A stretch of DNA of 64,000 bases from Rhodocyclales bacterium. Its GTDB lineage: Bacteria; Pseudomonadota; Gammaproteobacteria; Burkholderiales; Rhodocyclaceae. Every line of letters begins with the position of its first letter. Position 1 is the stretch's first letter. The DNA is taken from the NCBI GenBank assembly GCA_016214145.1, contig JACRPA010000004.1:106605-170604 (forward strand). The letters are read 5' to 3'. Both the position numbers and the translations under genes were made by a program. This document shows, piece after piece, positions 55,181-63,811 of this stretch. The notes below the pieces were generated by a model that was not told the origin of the DNA, searched no databases, and saw only the letters and a list, made by a program, of their open reading frames with translations.

Positions 55181-56737
55181 GTGGAAATCCCGATCTTGCT
55201 CGACCCGAAGAGCCGGCAGTCGCTGCAGGCCCAGCTGTATGAACAGGTGCGCAAACTGATCCTCGGCGGACGCCTGAAGCCCGGCACGCACCTCCCCGCC
55301 AGCCGCGCGCTTGCCGACCAACTTGGTGTTTCCCGCAATACCGTGCTGCTGGCCTATGACCGACTGGCCGCCGAGGGTTATCTACAGACGCGTGAGGCCA
55401 TCGGCACTTATGTCAGCTTCGAGCTGCCCGAGGACTGCCTCACCGCCAAGCGCCTGCCCTTGGCCGCCGGGGCCGGCGCGCAGGATTTCTCCGCGCGTCG
55501 TCCGATCGCCTTCGAGGGCCGCGCCCAGGCGGTGGTCAACCAGCGGCGTCTGGCCTACGACTTCTGGCTCGGCCGGCCCGATCCGCATTCCTTCCCGATC
55601 AAGGCCTGGCGCCGACTCATCAACCGGATGCTGGTCACTGCGGGCACGCGCCTGACCGAGTATCGCGATCCCGCCGGCCTGATCGACCTGCGCAAGGCGA
55701 TCGCCGACCACCTCGGCCCGGCGCGCGGCATCAACGTCGACCCGGACCAGATCATCATCGTCGCCGGCTGCCAGGAGGGGCTCAACCTGACGGCGCGGCT
55801 GCTCCTGCGCGAGGGCATGAGCGTGGCGATCGAGAACCCCGCCTACCAGGGCGCCGCCTACCTCTACGAGAGCTACCGCGCGCACCTGGCGCCGATCGCC
55901 GTGGATGACAGCGGGCTGTGCGTGGATGAATTGCCGGAAGCGGGCGCGGCACTGCTCTACGTGACGCCCTCGCACCAGTATCCGATGGGCTTTACGCTTT
56001 CGCTGGAACGCCGCCTGCGCCTGCTCGACTGGGCCTGGCGCACGGGCACCTACATCGTCGAGGACGACTATGACAGCGATTTCCGCTACCGCGGCTCGCC
56101 GATCGAAGCGCTGATGGGGCTCGACAGCCACGGCTGCGTGATCTACCTGGGCACCTTCTCCAAGTCCATCGGCGCCGGCCTGCGGCTCGGCTACCTCGTC
56201 GTGCCGAAACATCTCGCCGCGCCGGCCCGCGCCGCCAAGGCGCTGCTCGACAACGGACACCCATGGCTGGAGCAGGCGGTGATGGCGGAATTCATCTCCG
56301 GCAACGGCTACAACAACCACCTGCGCCGCATTCGGCAAAGCTACGCCGAGCGCCGCGACTGCCTGGTCGACAGCCTGGGGCGGCATTTCGGCGAGGTCGT
56401 GGTTTCCGGCACCGAATGCGGCATGCACATCGCCTGGCACCTGGCCGAGGACCTGCCGCGCGCGGCCGAGCTGCAGGCCATGGCGGCCGAGCAAGGCGTC
56501 GGCATCTACACCCTGCAGTCCGGGGCGGCCTGCGACTTCGGCGGCTGCATCTATTCCGAGCGGGCCATCATGCTCGGCTTCTCCTCGCTCAACGAGCGGC
56601 AGATCCGCAGCGGCGTTGAGCGCATCGCAGCGGCCGTCGATGCGGCGCGCAGCCCGTCACTCGCTACGACAAACTCGCGCAGACCGCTCCCGACTGCTTC
56701 GCGAACGCACACCTGGCTCCCCCTGGCTAATTCATAG
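55181..56737 (+). CDS. MocR/PdxR-type regulator (GntR domain fused to aminotransferase-like domain)
   Basis: 518 residues: N-terminal GntR winged helix (residues 12-75, PASRALADQLGVSRNTVLLAYDR region), a linker, and a class I aminotransferase-like domain with PLP-binding Lys in LGTFSKSIGAGLRLGY and VEDDYDSDFRYRG. Starts at GTG 55181 with CGGAGGAGG. About 30 extra residues at the C-terminus look unstructured. It follows the hydroxylamine operon by 109 bases; the nearby TGGT-ACCA type palindromes make it a candidate regulator of nod and hao. The effector is unknown. Confidence 0.85.
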   Translation: MEIPILLDPKSRQSLQAQLYEQVRKLILGGRLKPGTHLPASRALADQLGVSRNTVLLAYDRLAAEGYLQTREAIGTYVSFELPEDCLTAKRLPLAAGAGAQDFSARRPIAFEGRAQAVVNQRRLAYDFWLGRPDPHSFPIKAWRRLINRMLVTAGTRLTEYRDPAGLIDLRKAIADHLGPARGINVDPDQIIIVAGCQEGLNLTARLLLREGMSVAIENPAYQGAAYLYESYRAHLAPIAVDDSGLCVDELPEAGAALLYVTPSHQYPMGFTLSLERRLRLLDWAWRTGTYIVEDDYDSDFRYRGSPIEALMGLDSHGCVIYLGTFSKSIGAGLRLGYLVVPKHLAAPARAAKALLDNGHPWLEQAVMAEFISGNGYNNHLRRIRQSYAERRDCLVDSLGRHFGEVVVSGTECGMHIAWHLAEDLPRAAELQAMAAEQGVGIYTLQSGAACDFGGCIYSERAIMLGFSSLNERQIRSGVERIAAAVDAARSPSLATTNSRRPLPTASRTHTWLPLANS

Positions 56738-56857
56738 AAAGACTGCGCAAATCACCGTCACCGCGTCCCAACGGGTAAAATTCTATGTTTTCGGGCTGTT
56801 ACGGCCCGTTTTGATTTTAGACAAGCTCCTCCCCGGCGGAGTCCTGCAGAATTCACC

Positions 56858-57472
56858 ATGCTTGAAGCCAGCAACCTGGAGTGCGTGCGCGGCGAGAAAA
56901 GCCTGTTTCGCGGCCTGTCGTTCCGGCTCGACCCGGGCGCCTGCCTGATGGTGCAGGGCGCCAACGGCAGCGGCAAGACCAGCCTGTTGCGCATGATCTG
57001 CGGCCTGGCTCAGCCGGAGCAGGGCGATATCCGCTGGAACGGCGAGCCGATCCGCAAGCTGGCGGAGGATTACCGCGGCGAGCTGCTGTATTGCGGCCAC
57101 GCCGGCGCGGTGAAGGACGACCTGACGGCGCTGGAGAACGCGCGCATTTCGGCCACATTGGCCGGCACGCCGGTCGATGTGGAGGCGGCGCGACTGGCGC
57201 TGCGGCAACTGGGCCTGAAGGGGCGCGAAGACCTGCCGGCGCGCGTGCTGTCCGCCGGCCAGAAACGCCGCGTGGCGCTCACCCGCCTGCTGCTGGAGAA
57301 GCGGAAATTGTGGGTGCTCGACGAGCCGCTCACGGCGCTGGACAAGACCGCGGTGGCGAACCTGGGCGGCGTCATCGACGCGCACCTGGCTTCGGGTGGC
57401 ATGGCAGTGCTGACCAGTCACCAGGACCTGCCGCTGGCGGCAGGCCGTGTCGAGCAACTGCGGCTCGACTGA
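56858..57472 (+). CDS. ccmA: Haem exporter ATP-binding subunit CcmA
   Basis: A 204-residue ABC ATPase: Walker A GANGSGKTSL, signature LSAGQKRRVALTRLLL, Walker B LWVLDEPLTALD. It releases haem-loaded CcmE from the CcmABCD complex during cytochrome c maturation. First gene of the ccm operon. Its stop overlaps ccmB by one base (TGATG). Confidence 0.95.
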   Translation: MLEASNLECVRGEKSLFRGLSFRLDPGACLMVQGANGSGKTSLLRMICGLAQPEQGDIRWNGEPIRKLAEDYRGELLYCGHAGAVKDDLTALENARISATLAGTPVDVEAARLALRQLGLKGREDLPARVLSAGQKRRVALTRLLLEKRKLWVLDEPLTALDKTAVANLGGVIDAHLASGGMAVLTSHQDLPLAAGRVEQLRLD

Positions 57473-58155
57473 TGGCTGAGACGAGCCTTCTGTCGGCGCT
57501 CGGCGCGGTCATCCGGCGCGACCTGCTGCTCGCCATGCGGCGCAAGTCGGACGTGCTGACGACGCTGTTCTTCTTCGTCATCGTCGTCAGCCTGTTCCCG
57601 CTCGGCATCGGGCCGGAAATGGCCATGCTGCGCCAGATCGCGCCCGGCGTGCTGTGGGTGGCGGCGCTGCTGGCGACCATGTTGTCGCTGAACCGCCTGT
57701 TCGCCGCGGATCACGCCGACGGCACGCTGGAGCAGATGGCCCTGTCGGCGGTGCCGCTCGGCGTGCTGGTGACGGGGAAAGTGGTCGCCCACTGGCTGCT
57801 GTCCGGCCTGCCGCTGGCGCTGCTGGCGCCGGTGCTGGGGCTGCAGTTCGACCTGGCGGCCGGCTCGCTGGGGGTGATGGTGGTCGCGCTGCTCATCGGC
57901 ACGCCGGTGCTCAGCCTGATCGGCGCCATCGGCGCAGCGCTGACCCTGGGCGTGCGCGGCGGCGGCGTGCTGGTGTCGCTGCTGGTGCTGCCGCTGTATG
58001 TGCCGGTGCTGATCTTCGGCGCCGGCGCGGTGGAGGCCGACTTGGGCGGCCTGGGCGCGACGGCGCACCTGTCGCTGCTGGCGGCCTTCCTGGCGCTGGC
58101 GGCTTTTTTCGGACCGTGGGCAACGACGGTTGCATTAAGGATTGCATTGGAATGA
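57472..58155 (+). CDS. ccmB: Haem exporter membrane subunit CcmB
   Basis: A 227-residue inner-membrane protein with six helices, partner of CcmA. Family features: RRDLLLAMRRKSDVLTTLFFF at the N-terminus and LNRLFAADHADGTLEQM. A repeat fills the 100-base gap to ccmC. Confidence 0.95.
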   Translation: MAETSLLSALGAVIRRDLLLAMRRKSDVLTTLFFFVIVVSLFPLGIGPEMAMLRQIAPGVLWVAALLATMLSLNRLFAADHADGTLEQMALSAVPLGVLVTGKVVAHWLLSGLPLALLAPVLGLQFDLAAGSLGVMVVALLIGTPVLSLIGAIGAALTLGVRGGGVLVSLLVLPLYVPVLIFGAGAVEADLGGLGATAHLSLLAAFLALAAFFGPWATTVALRIALE

Positions 58156-58167
58156 ACAAGAATCTTC

Positions 58168-58243
58168 ACCACCAAGGCACCAAGGCACCAAGATGCACCA
58201 AGAAGTTCTTTGTGCCCCTTGGTGCTCTTGGTGTCTTGGTGGT
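58168..58243. repeat. CACCAAGG inverted repeat
   Basis: CACCACCAAGGCACCAAGG on the left; CCTTGGTGCTCTTGGTGTC and TTGGTGGT on the right. It lies between ccmB and ccmC and resembles the design of the CAAAGACGCAAAG family (short unit repeated in each arm) but differs in sequence. Confidence 0.75.
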
Positions 58244-58255
58244 TTGCTGTTAAAA

Positions 58256-59005
58256 ATGTCGAATCGCATCGTCAATTGGTTCAAGTTCGCCTCGCCGCAG
58301 ACCTTCTATCCGCTGGCGGGGAAGATGATTCCCTGGTTCTGGGCGCTGACGGCCGTGTTCGGCCTCGTCGGCCTCTACATCGGCTTCTTCGTCGCGCCCA
58401 CCGACGCCCAGCAGGGCGAGGGCTACCGCATCATCTTCATCCACGTGCCGGCCTCGTGGCTGTCGATGTTCATCTATCTCATCATGGCCTTCTGGGCGGC
58501 GCTCGGCCTCGGCTTCAACACACGCCTGTCCGGCATGATGGCTTCCGCCTTGGCGCCGACCGGCGCGCTGATGGCCTTCCTCTCGCTGTGGACCGGCGCC
58601 CTCTGGGGCAAGCCGATGTGGGGCACCTGGTGGGTGTGGGACGCGCGGCTGACCTCCGAACTGATCCTGTTCTTCCTCTACCTCGGCTTCATCGCCCTGC
58701 AGTCGGCCATCGACGATGCGCGCCGCGCCGACAAGGCCGGCGCCGTGCTGGCGCTGGTCGGCGTGGCCAACATTCCCATCATCTATTTCTCGGTGAAATG
58801 GTGGAATACCCTGCACCAGGGCGCCTCGGTCAGCCTGACCCGCTCGCCCTCGATGGCGCAGACCATGCTGTGGGGCATGCTGCTGATGGCGCTGGCCTTC
58901 TGGATGTATTCCATTGCCGTGTCGCTGACCCGCGTGCGCGCCATCATCCTGGAGCGGGAGCGCCACGCCGGCTGGGTGGAAGAACTCAAGGAACTGAAAT
59001 CATGA
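58256..59005 (+). CDS. ccmC: Haem delivery protein CcmC
   Basis: A 249-residue six-helix membrane protein of the haem-handling family. The tryptophan-rich periplasmic loop is GTWWVWDARLTSE, flanked by haem-ligand histidines (FIHVPASW and NTLHQGASV). Loads haem onto CcmE. The stop overlaps the ccmD start (ATGA). Confidence 0.95.
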   Translation: MSNRIVNWFKFASPQTFYPLAGKMIPWFWALTAVFGLVGLYIGFFVAPTDAQQGEGYRIIFIHVPASWLSMFIYLIMAFWAALGLGFNTRLSGMMASALAPTGALMAFLSLWTGALWGKPMWGTWWVWDARLTSELILFFLYLGFIALQSAIDDARRADKAGAVLALVGVANIPIIYFSVKWWNTLHQGASVSLTRSPSMAQTMLWGMLLMALAFWMYSIAVSLTRVRAIILERERHAGWVEELKELKS

Positions 59006-59193
59006 AGTGGAACAGCTTCTCCGAGTTTCTCGCCATGGGCGGCCACGCGCTCTACGTCTGGGGCTCCTTCGGCGCCTGCCTGCTGCTCATGATCGTGGAA
59101 CCTATTCTCGCCAAGGCGCGTCGAAGCAACGCCCTCACCGAACTCAAGCGGGAAATCGCCGCTCGCAAGGAAAATGTGAATGAAAATTTCTGA
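59002..59193 (+). CDS. ccmD: Cytochrome c maturation protein CcmD
   Basis: A 63-residue small membrane protein: MGGHALYVWGSFGACLLLM helix followed by a charged C-terminal tail (LKREIAARKEN). Stabilises the CcmC-CcmE contact in the CcmABCD complex. Too small for confident homology alone, but position and pattern are typical. Confidence 0.9.
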   Translation: MKWNSFSEFLAMGGHALYVWGSFGACLLLMIVEPILAKARRSNALTELKREIAARKENVNENF

Positions 59194-59199
59194 AATGAA

Positions 59200-59267
59200 C
59201 ATTTCGGCGCAGGCTAACCTTGGCGCAGCCAAGGTTAAGCCGCGCAGCGGCGGCCGGAGCCAAAATG
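59200..59267. repeat. Palindromic repeat D, copy 2 (supplies the ccmE start)
   Basis: Inverted ends CATTTCGGC / GCCAAAATG, inner GGCTAACCTT...AAGGTTAAG hairpin and GC stem, as in copy 1 at 10914. The last three bases are the ATG of ccmE, and CGGAGCC inside the repeat is its ribosome site. Confidence 0.7.
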
Positions 59268-59711
59268 AAACCGAGACATAAACGCTTCGCCCTCATCGGC
59301 GGCGGCCTCGCCGTGCTGGGGCTAGCCGCCGCGCTGGTGCTCAATGCCTTCCAGAGCAACCTGGTGTTCTTCTTCACGCCGACGCAGATCGCGGCGGGCG
59401 AGGCGCCCAAGGGCAAGGCCTTCCGCATCGGCGGCCTGGTCAAGGATGGCAGCCTGAAGCGCCAGCCCGACGGCCTCACCGTGCAGTTCATCGTCACCGA
59501 CACGGCGAAGGAATTCCCGGTCGCCTACACCGGCATCCTGCCCGACCTGTTCCGCGAAGGGAAAGGCGTCGTGGCGCAGGGCAAGCTGGGCGAGAACGGC
59601 CTGTTCACCGCCAGCGAAGTGCTGGCCAAGCACGACGAAAATTACATGCCCCCTGAAGCGCAGCATGCGGTCGATGAGGCGCACAAGGCGGCAAAGACGG
59701 TGAAGCAATGA
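59265..59711 (+). CDS. ccmE: Haem chaperone CcmE
   Basis: A 148-residue periplasmic haem chaperone with an N-terminal anchor (residues 8-27) and an OB-fold. The haem-attaching His is His123 and the stabilising Tyr is Tyr127 in [12 protein letters not shown]. Start codon and ribosome site lie in repeat D. A CAAAGACGCAAAG repeat separates it from ccmF. Confidence 0.95.
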   Translation: MKPRHKRFALIGGGLAVLGLAAALVLNAFQSNLVFFFTPTQIAAGEAPKGKAFRIGGLVKDGSLKRQPDGLTVQFIVTDTAKEFPVAYTGILPDLFREGKGVVAQGKLGENGLFTASEVLAKHDENYMPPEAQHAVDEAHKAAKTVKQ

Positions 59712-59720
59712 TGAAAACTC

Positions 59721-59821
59721 TTTCAACGCAAAGAACGCAAAGACGCAAAGAACGCAAAGGGTCTTTGGTTCATGTTTTGCGATTTCTTTGCGACCTTTGC
59801 GCCTTTGCGCCCTTTGCGTCA
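59721..59821. repeat. CAAAGACGCAAAG inverted repeat, copy 3
   Basis: CTTTCAACGCAAAGAACGC on the left and CTTTGCGCCTTTGCG units on the right, between ccmE and ccmF. The ATGAAAAC bases just before it resemble those before copy 2 in tolQ-tolR. Confidence 0.85.
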
Positions 59822-59835
59822 GGAGCGGTTATCCG

Positions 59836-61794
59836 ATGATCCCCGAACTCGGCCACTTCGCCCTGATCCTCGCACTGCTCGTCGCCCTCGTGCAGGGCAC
59901 CCTGCCGCTGGCCGGTGCCGCCAACGGCAGCCGGCCGTGGATCGCGCTGGCGCGACCGGCGGCGCGCGCGCAGTTCCTGCTCGTCGCGCTCGCCTTCGGC
60001 TGCCTCACCTGGGCCTTCGTCGCCAACGATTTCTCCGTCGTCTACACGGCGCAGCATTCCAACTCGCGCCTGCCGCTGATGTACCGCATCGCCGCTGTCT
60101 GGGGCGGCCACGAGGGTTCGCTGCTCTTGTGGATGCTGATGCTCTCCGGCTGGACGGTGGCGGTGTCCTTCCTCTCGCGCCACCTGCCCGACGCCATGGC
60201 GGCGCGCGTGCTCGGCGTGCTCGGCCTGGTCGCCGCCGGCTTCCTGCTCTTCATCCTGCTCACTTCCAGCCCCTTCGAGCGCCTGCTGCCAGCCGCCGAA
60301 GACGGCCGCGACCTGAATCCCCTGCTGCAGGATCCGGGCCTGGTGTTCCATCCACCCATGCTCTACATGGGCTATGTCGGCTTCTCGGTGGCCTTCGCCT
60401 TCGCCATCGCCGCGCTGCTCTCCGGCCAGCTCGACGCCGCCTGGGCGCGCTGGTCGCGGCCGTGGACCACGGCGGCCTGGGTCTTCCTCACGCTCGGCAT
60501 CGCCCTTGGTTCCTGGTGGGCCTATTACGAGCTGGGCTGGGGCGGCTGGTGGTTCTGGGACCCGGTGGAGAACGCCTCCTTCATGCCCTGGCTGGTGGGC
60601 ACGGCGCTGGTGCATTCGCTGGCGGTGACGGAAAAGCGCGGCGGCTTCAAGAACTGGACGGTGCTGCTGGCCATCGCCGCCTTCTCGCTCTCGCTGCTCG
60701 GCACCTTCCTCGTGCGCTCGGGCGTGCTCTCCTCGGTGCACGCCTTCGCCACCGATCCGCGCCGCGGCATCTTCATCCTGATCTTCCTCGCCGCGGTGGT
60801 CGGCGGCTCGCTGTTCCTCTTCGCCCTGCGTGCGCCGAAAGTCGGGCTGGGCGGCGCCTTCGGCCTGGTCTCGCGCGAATCGCTGCTGCTGATGAACAAC
60901 GTGCTGCTGCTGGTGGCCGCCGGCAGCGTGCTGCTCGGCACGCTCTACCCGCTCTTCATCGACGCGCTGGGCATGGGCAAGCTGTCGGTCGGGCCGCCCT
61001 ATTTCAACTCAGTCTTCGTGCCGCTGATGGTGCCGGCGCTGCTGCTCATGGCGCCCGGCCCGCTGATGCGCTGGAAGCACGCCAGCCTGGCGGACACGCT
61101 GAAGCCGCTGTGGCCCGCCGTATTGGCGGCACTGACTTTTGCCGTCGCCGTGCCCTTCGCCTACGGACGCTGGTCGCCGCTGGTGGCGCTGGGCATCGCG
61201 CTGGCCGCCTGGATCGTCGGCGCCAGCGCGGTCGGCATCGTCGCCCGCCTGCGCGGCAGCCAGGGCGGACTGCTTGAACAGCCGCGCAGCTGGTGGGGCA
61301 TGCATCTGGCGCACATCGGCATCGCCGCCTTCGTCCTCGGCGTCACGCTGGTGTCGGCCTACCAGGAGGAAAAGGATGTGCGCATGGAGCCGGACGACAC
61401 GGTGACGGTGGGCGGCTACACCTTCCGCTTCGTCGGCGTGCGGCCGGAGATGGGGCCGAACTACCGTGCCATGGTGGGTGAAGTGGAACTCTCGAAAGAG
61501 GGCAAGGCGCTGAAAACCATGCACCCGGAAAAACGCAGCTACTTCTCCTCGGCCATGCCAATGACCGAGGCGGCCATCGACGCGGGGGTTCTGCGCGACG
61601 TCTATGTCTCGCTCGGCGAACCGATTGACGAGCGCGCCTGGAGCGTGCGCGTGTACTACAAGCCCTTCGTCGACTGGATCTGGGGCGGCTGCCTGCTCAT
61701 GGCGCTGGGCGGCCTGCTTGCCCTGAGCGACCGGCGCTACCGACTGAAGAAGGCCGTGAGCGCCGTGCCGGCCATGCAAGGAGCCAAGGCATGA
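59836..61794 (+). CDS. ccmF: Cytochrome c haem lyase subunit CcmF
   Basis: A 652-residue polytopic membrane protein; with CcmH/I it joins haem from CcmE to apocytochrome c. Tryptophan-rich domain GWGGWWFWDPVENASFMPW near residue 240 and GHEGSLLLW earlier. It contains a nearly complete GACTGACTTT-family element (61116-61143) within a transmembrane stretch (AALTFAVAVP). Start ATG 59836 follows an AGGAGCGG ribosome site. Confidence 0.96.
   Translation: MIPELGHFALILALLVALVQGTLPLAGAANGSRPWIALARPAARAQFLLVALAFGCLTWAFVANDFSVVYTAQHSNSRLPLMYRIAAVWGGHEGSLLLWMLMLSGWTVAVSFLSRHLPDAMAARVLGVLGLVAAGFLLFILLTSSPFERLLPAAEDGRDLNPLLQDPGLVFHPPMLYMGYVGFSVAFAFAIAALLSGQLDAAWARWSRPWTTAAWVFLTLGIALGSWWAYYELGWGGWWFWDPVENASFMPWLVGTALVHSLAVTEKRGGFKNWTVLLAIAAFSLSLLGTFLVRSGVLSSVHAFATDPRRGIFILIFLAAVVGGSLFLFALRAPKVGLGGAFGLVSRESLLLMNNVLLLVAAGSVLLGTLYPLFIDALGMGKLSVGPPYFNSVFVPLMVPALLLMAPGPLMRWKHASLADTLKPLWPAVLAALTFAVAVPFAYGRWSPLVALGIALAAWIVGASAVGIVARLRGSQGGLLEQPRSWWGMHLAHIGIAAFVLGVTLVSAYQEEKDVRMEPDDTVTVGGYTFRFVGVRPEMGPNYRAMVGEVELSKEGKALKTMHPEKRSYFSSAMPMTEAAIDAGVLRDVYVSLGEPIDERAWSVRVYYKPFVDWIWGGCLLMALGGLLALSDRRYRLKKAVSAVPAMQGAKA
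61116..61143 (+). repeat. GACTGACTTT-family element inside ccmF
   Basis: CGCCGTAT, TGGCGGC, then ACTGACTTTTGCC: one mismatch in the 10-mer, full upstream part, in frame and sense. Confidence 0.55.
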
Positions 61795-62315
61795 ACCGTT
61801 TTCTCCTGCCGCTCGGCATCTTCATCGTGCTGGTGGCCTTCCTCGCCATCGGCCTGAACCGCGATCCGCGCGAAGTGCCCTCGCCCCTGGTGGGCAAGCC
61901 GGCGCCGGCCTTCGAGCTGCCGCAATTGCACAGGACGGAGGCGAAATTCGCGCCGAAGGACCTGCAGGGCAAGGTCTGGCTGCTCAACGTCTGGGCCTCC
62001 TGGTGCGTCTCCTGCCGGCAGGAGCATCCGATCCTGGTCGAACTGGCGAAGTCGGGCCTCGTGCCGATCTACGGCCTCAACTACAAGGACCAGCGCGCCG
62101 ACGCCCTGAAATGGCTGCGGCAGTTCGGCGATCCCTACGCGCTGTCGATCGTCGACGCCGAGGGCCGCGTCGGCATCGACTACGGCGTCTACGGCGTGCC
62201 GGAAACCTACGTCATCGACAAGGCCGGCGTCATCCGCTACAAGCAGATCGGCCCGGTGACGCAGGACGCGCTGGAGAAGACCATCCTGCCGCTGGTGAAG
62301 GAACTGCAGAAATGA
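61791..62315 (+). CDS. ccmG: Thiol:disulfide interchange protein CcmG (DsbE)
   Basis: A 174-residue membrane-anchored thioredoxin-like reductase with active site WCVSC (Cys72, Cys75). Keeps apocytochrome CxxCH cysteines reduced. The family's acidic groove residues and YGVPETYVIDKAG follow. It overlaps ccmF and ccmH by 4 bases at each end. Confidence 0.95.
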   Translation: MNRFLLPLGIFIVLVAFLAIGLNRDPREVPSPLVGKPAPAFELPQLHRTEAKFAPKDLQGKVWLLNVWASWCVSCRQEHPILVELAKSGLVPIYGLNYKDQRADALKWLRQFGDPYALSIVDAEGRVGIDYGVYGVPETYVIDKAGVIRYKQIGPVTQDALEKTILPLVKELQK

Positions 62316-62782
62316 GGCGCCTCGTTTTCGCACTGGTCTGTTTGGCTGCGTTCAGCCTGGGTTTCGCCAGGGAAGCCGCGCCGCTGGCGCAGGACGAGGC
62401 GGTGGAAAAGCGCATGGTGACGATCTCCGAAGAACTGCGCTGCCTGGTCTGCCAGAATGAATCGCTGGCCGCCTCGCGCGCCGACCTGGCGCAGGATCTG
62501 CGCCGCGAAATCCGCGAGCAGATCGGCCAGGGCAAGTCGGACAAGGATATTCTCGAGTTCATGGTGGGCCGCTATGGCGACTTCGTGCGCTACCGGCCGC
62601 CGCTGAAGGGCACCACGTTCCTGCTCTGGTTCGGGCCGTTCCTGCTGCTCGTCGCCGGCGTCGCCGCGCTGGTGATCGTGCTGCGCAGGCGCGGGCGGCG
62701 CGTCACCGCGACAACGCTCAGCGCGGAGGAGCAGAAGAAGGCGGATGAGCTGCTCCAGCTTGCGGAGAATGACAAGCCATGA
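62312..62782 (+). CDS. ccmH: Cytochrome c maturation protein CcmH
   Basis: A 156-residue protein: signal peptide, the thiol motif LRCLVCQNESLAAS (Cys44, Cys47), and a C-terminal membrane helix (FLLWFGPFLLLVAGVAALVIV). Part of the haem lyase. Overlaps ccmI by 4 bases. Confidence 0.95.
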   Translation: MRRLVFALVCLAAFSLGFAREAAPLAQDEAVEKRMVTISEELRCLVCQNESLAASRADLAQDLRREIREQIGQGKSDKDILEFMVGRYGDFVRYRPPLKGTTFLLWFGPFLLLVAGVAALVIVLRRRGRRVTATTLSAEEQKKADELLQLAENDKP

Positions 62783-63654
62783 CCGGTTTCCTCATTGCGG
62801 CAGCGGTTCTGCTTGCCCTCACCCTGCTGTTCCTGATCCTGCCGCTGGTCCGCCAGCGCGCCGCCGGAGCCGAGGCCTCACGCAACGCCATCAACGCCGG
62901 CATCTATCGCGATCAACTGGCCGAACTGGATCGCGATTTCGCTTCGGGCAGTCTGAACCAGACCGATTTCGAGGAAGGCCGGCGCGAACTGCAGCGCCGC
63001 CTGCTGGAGGATGCCGGCGGCGACGGCTCGGCAAGCGCCAGCCCGCGCCCGGCCCGGCGCAGCGCCCTGCTCATCGGCCTGACCCTGCCGATCGCCGCCG
63101 CCGCGCTTTATTTCGCGCTGGGCAACATTCCTGCGCTGTCGCCCGAGAGCGCGCAGCCGCCGAAGGTGACGGCACAGCAGATCGAGGAAATGGTGGCAAA
63201 GCTGGCGGCACGCATGGAGCAGAACCCGGACGATCCCAAGGGCTGGATAATGCTGGCGCGCTCGTACAAGGCGATGGGGCGCTACGAGGAATCGACGCGC
63301 GCCTTCGGCAAGGCCGAAAAGCTTGTAGGCACAGATCCCAATCTGCTCACCGATTATGCCGAGGCGCTCGCCCTGTCCACCGGCGGCTCGCTGCGCGGGC
63401 GCCCCAGTGAACTGATCGCCCGCGCCCTCAAGCTCGATCCGGAGTTCCCCGACGCCCTCGTCCTGGCCGGAACGGCCGCCTACGAACGCGAGGACTATGC
63501 GGCGGCGGTCGCTTACTGGGAGCGCCTGCTCAAGCAACTGCCGCCCGATTCCGAGGATGCTGCGTCCTTGTCCGAGAGCATCAAGAAAGCCCGCGCCGCC
63601 GCCCAGAAGCAATCCAGGAAAGGGATGAAATCCGGCGCTGGCAAGGCACAATAG
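62779..63654 (+). CDS. ccmI: Apocytochrome c chaperone CcmI
   Basis: A 291-residue protein with an N-terminal membrane domain of two helices (residues 4-23 and about 95-113) and a C-terminal TPR domain (PKGWIMLARSYKAMGRYEES, then EFPDALVLAGTAAYEREDY) that binds the apocytochrome tail. Last gene of the ccm operon. Confidence 0.93.
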   Translation: MTGFLIAAAVLLALTLLFLILPLVRQRAAGAEASRNAINAGIYRDQLAELDRDFASGSLNQTDFEEGRRELQRRLLEDAGGDGSASASPRPARRSALLIGLTLPIAAAALYFALGNIPALSPESAQPPKVTAQQIEEMVAKLAARMEQNPDDPKGWIMLARSYKAMGRYEESTRAFGKAEKLVGTDPNLLTDYAEALALSTGGSLRGRPSELIARALKLDPEFPDALVLAGTAAYEREDYAAAVAYWERLLKQLPPDSEDAASLSESIKKARAAAQKQSRKGMKSGAGKAQ

Positions 63655-63688
63655 CCCCCGTCAAACTACTCGGGAATTTTGGCAAACC

Positions 63689-63702
63689 TTGCGTCAAATC
63701 AA
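63689..63702 (+). promoter_or_regulatory. Weak FNR-like site upstream of the NapC-type gene
   Basis: TTGCG, TCAA, ATCAA: a perfect right half and a two-mismatch left half. Placement 110 bases before the cytochrome start is plausible for an activator. Confidence 0.3.
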
Positions 63703-63769
63703 TGTCGCACCACAGCAATTGCACCATTATCCGTCCAGTTTTTTCAATCCAGTCTGGCACTTAGATTAA

Positions 63770-63794
63770 ATCATCCGGCCAAAAGCCGGATGAT
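63770..63794 (+). promoter_or_regulatory. Hairpin in the 5' leader of the NapC-type gene
   Basis: A 10-bp perfect stem ATCATCCGGC / GCCGGATGAT with a CAAAA loop, ending 8 bases before the AAAGGAG ribosome site. It could stabilise the message or tune initiation; no T run follows, so it is not a terminator. Confidence 0.5.
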
Positions 63795-63811
63795 CGGATA
63801 AAGGAGCAAAC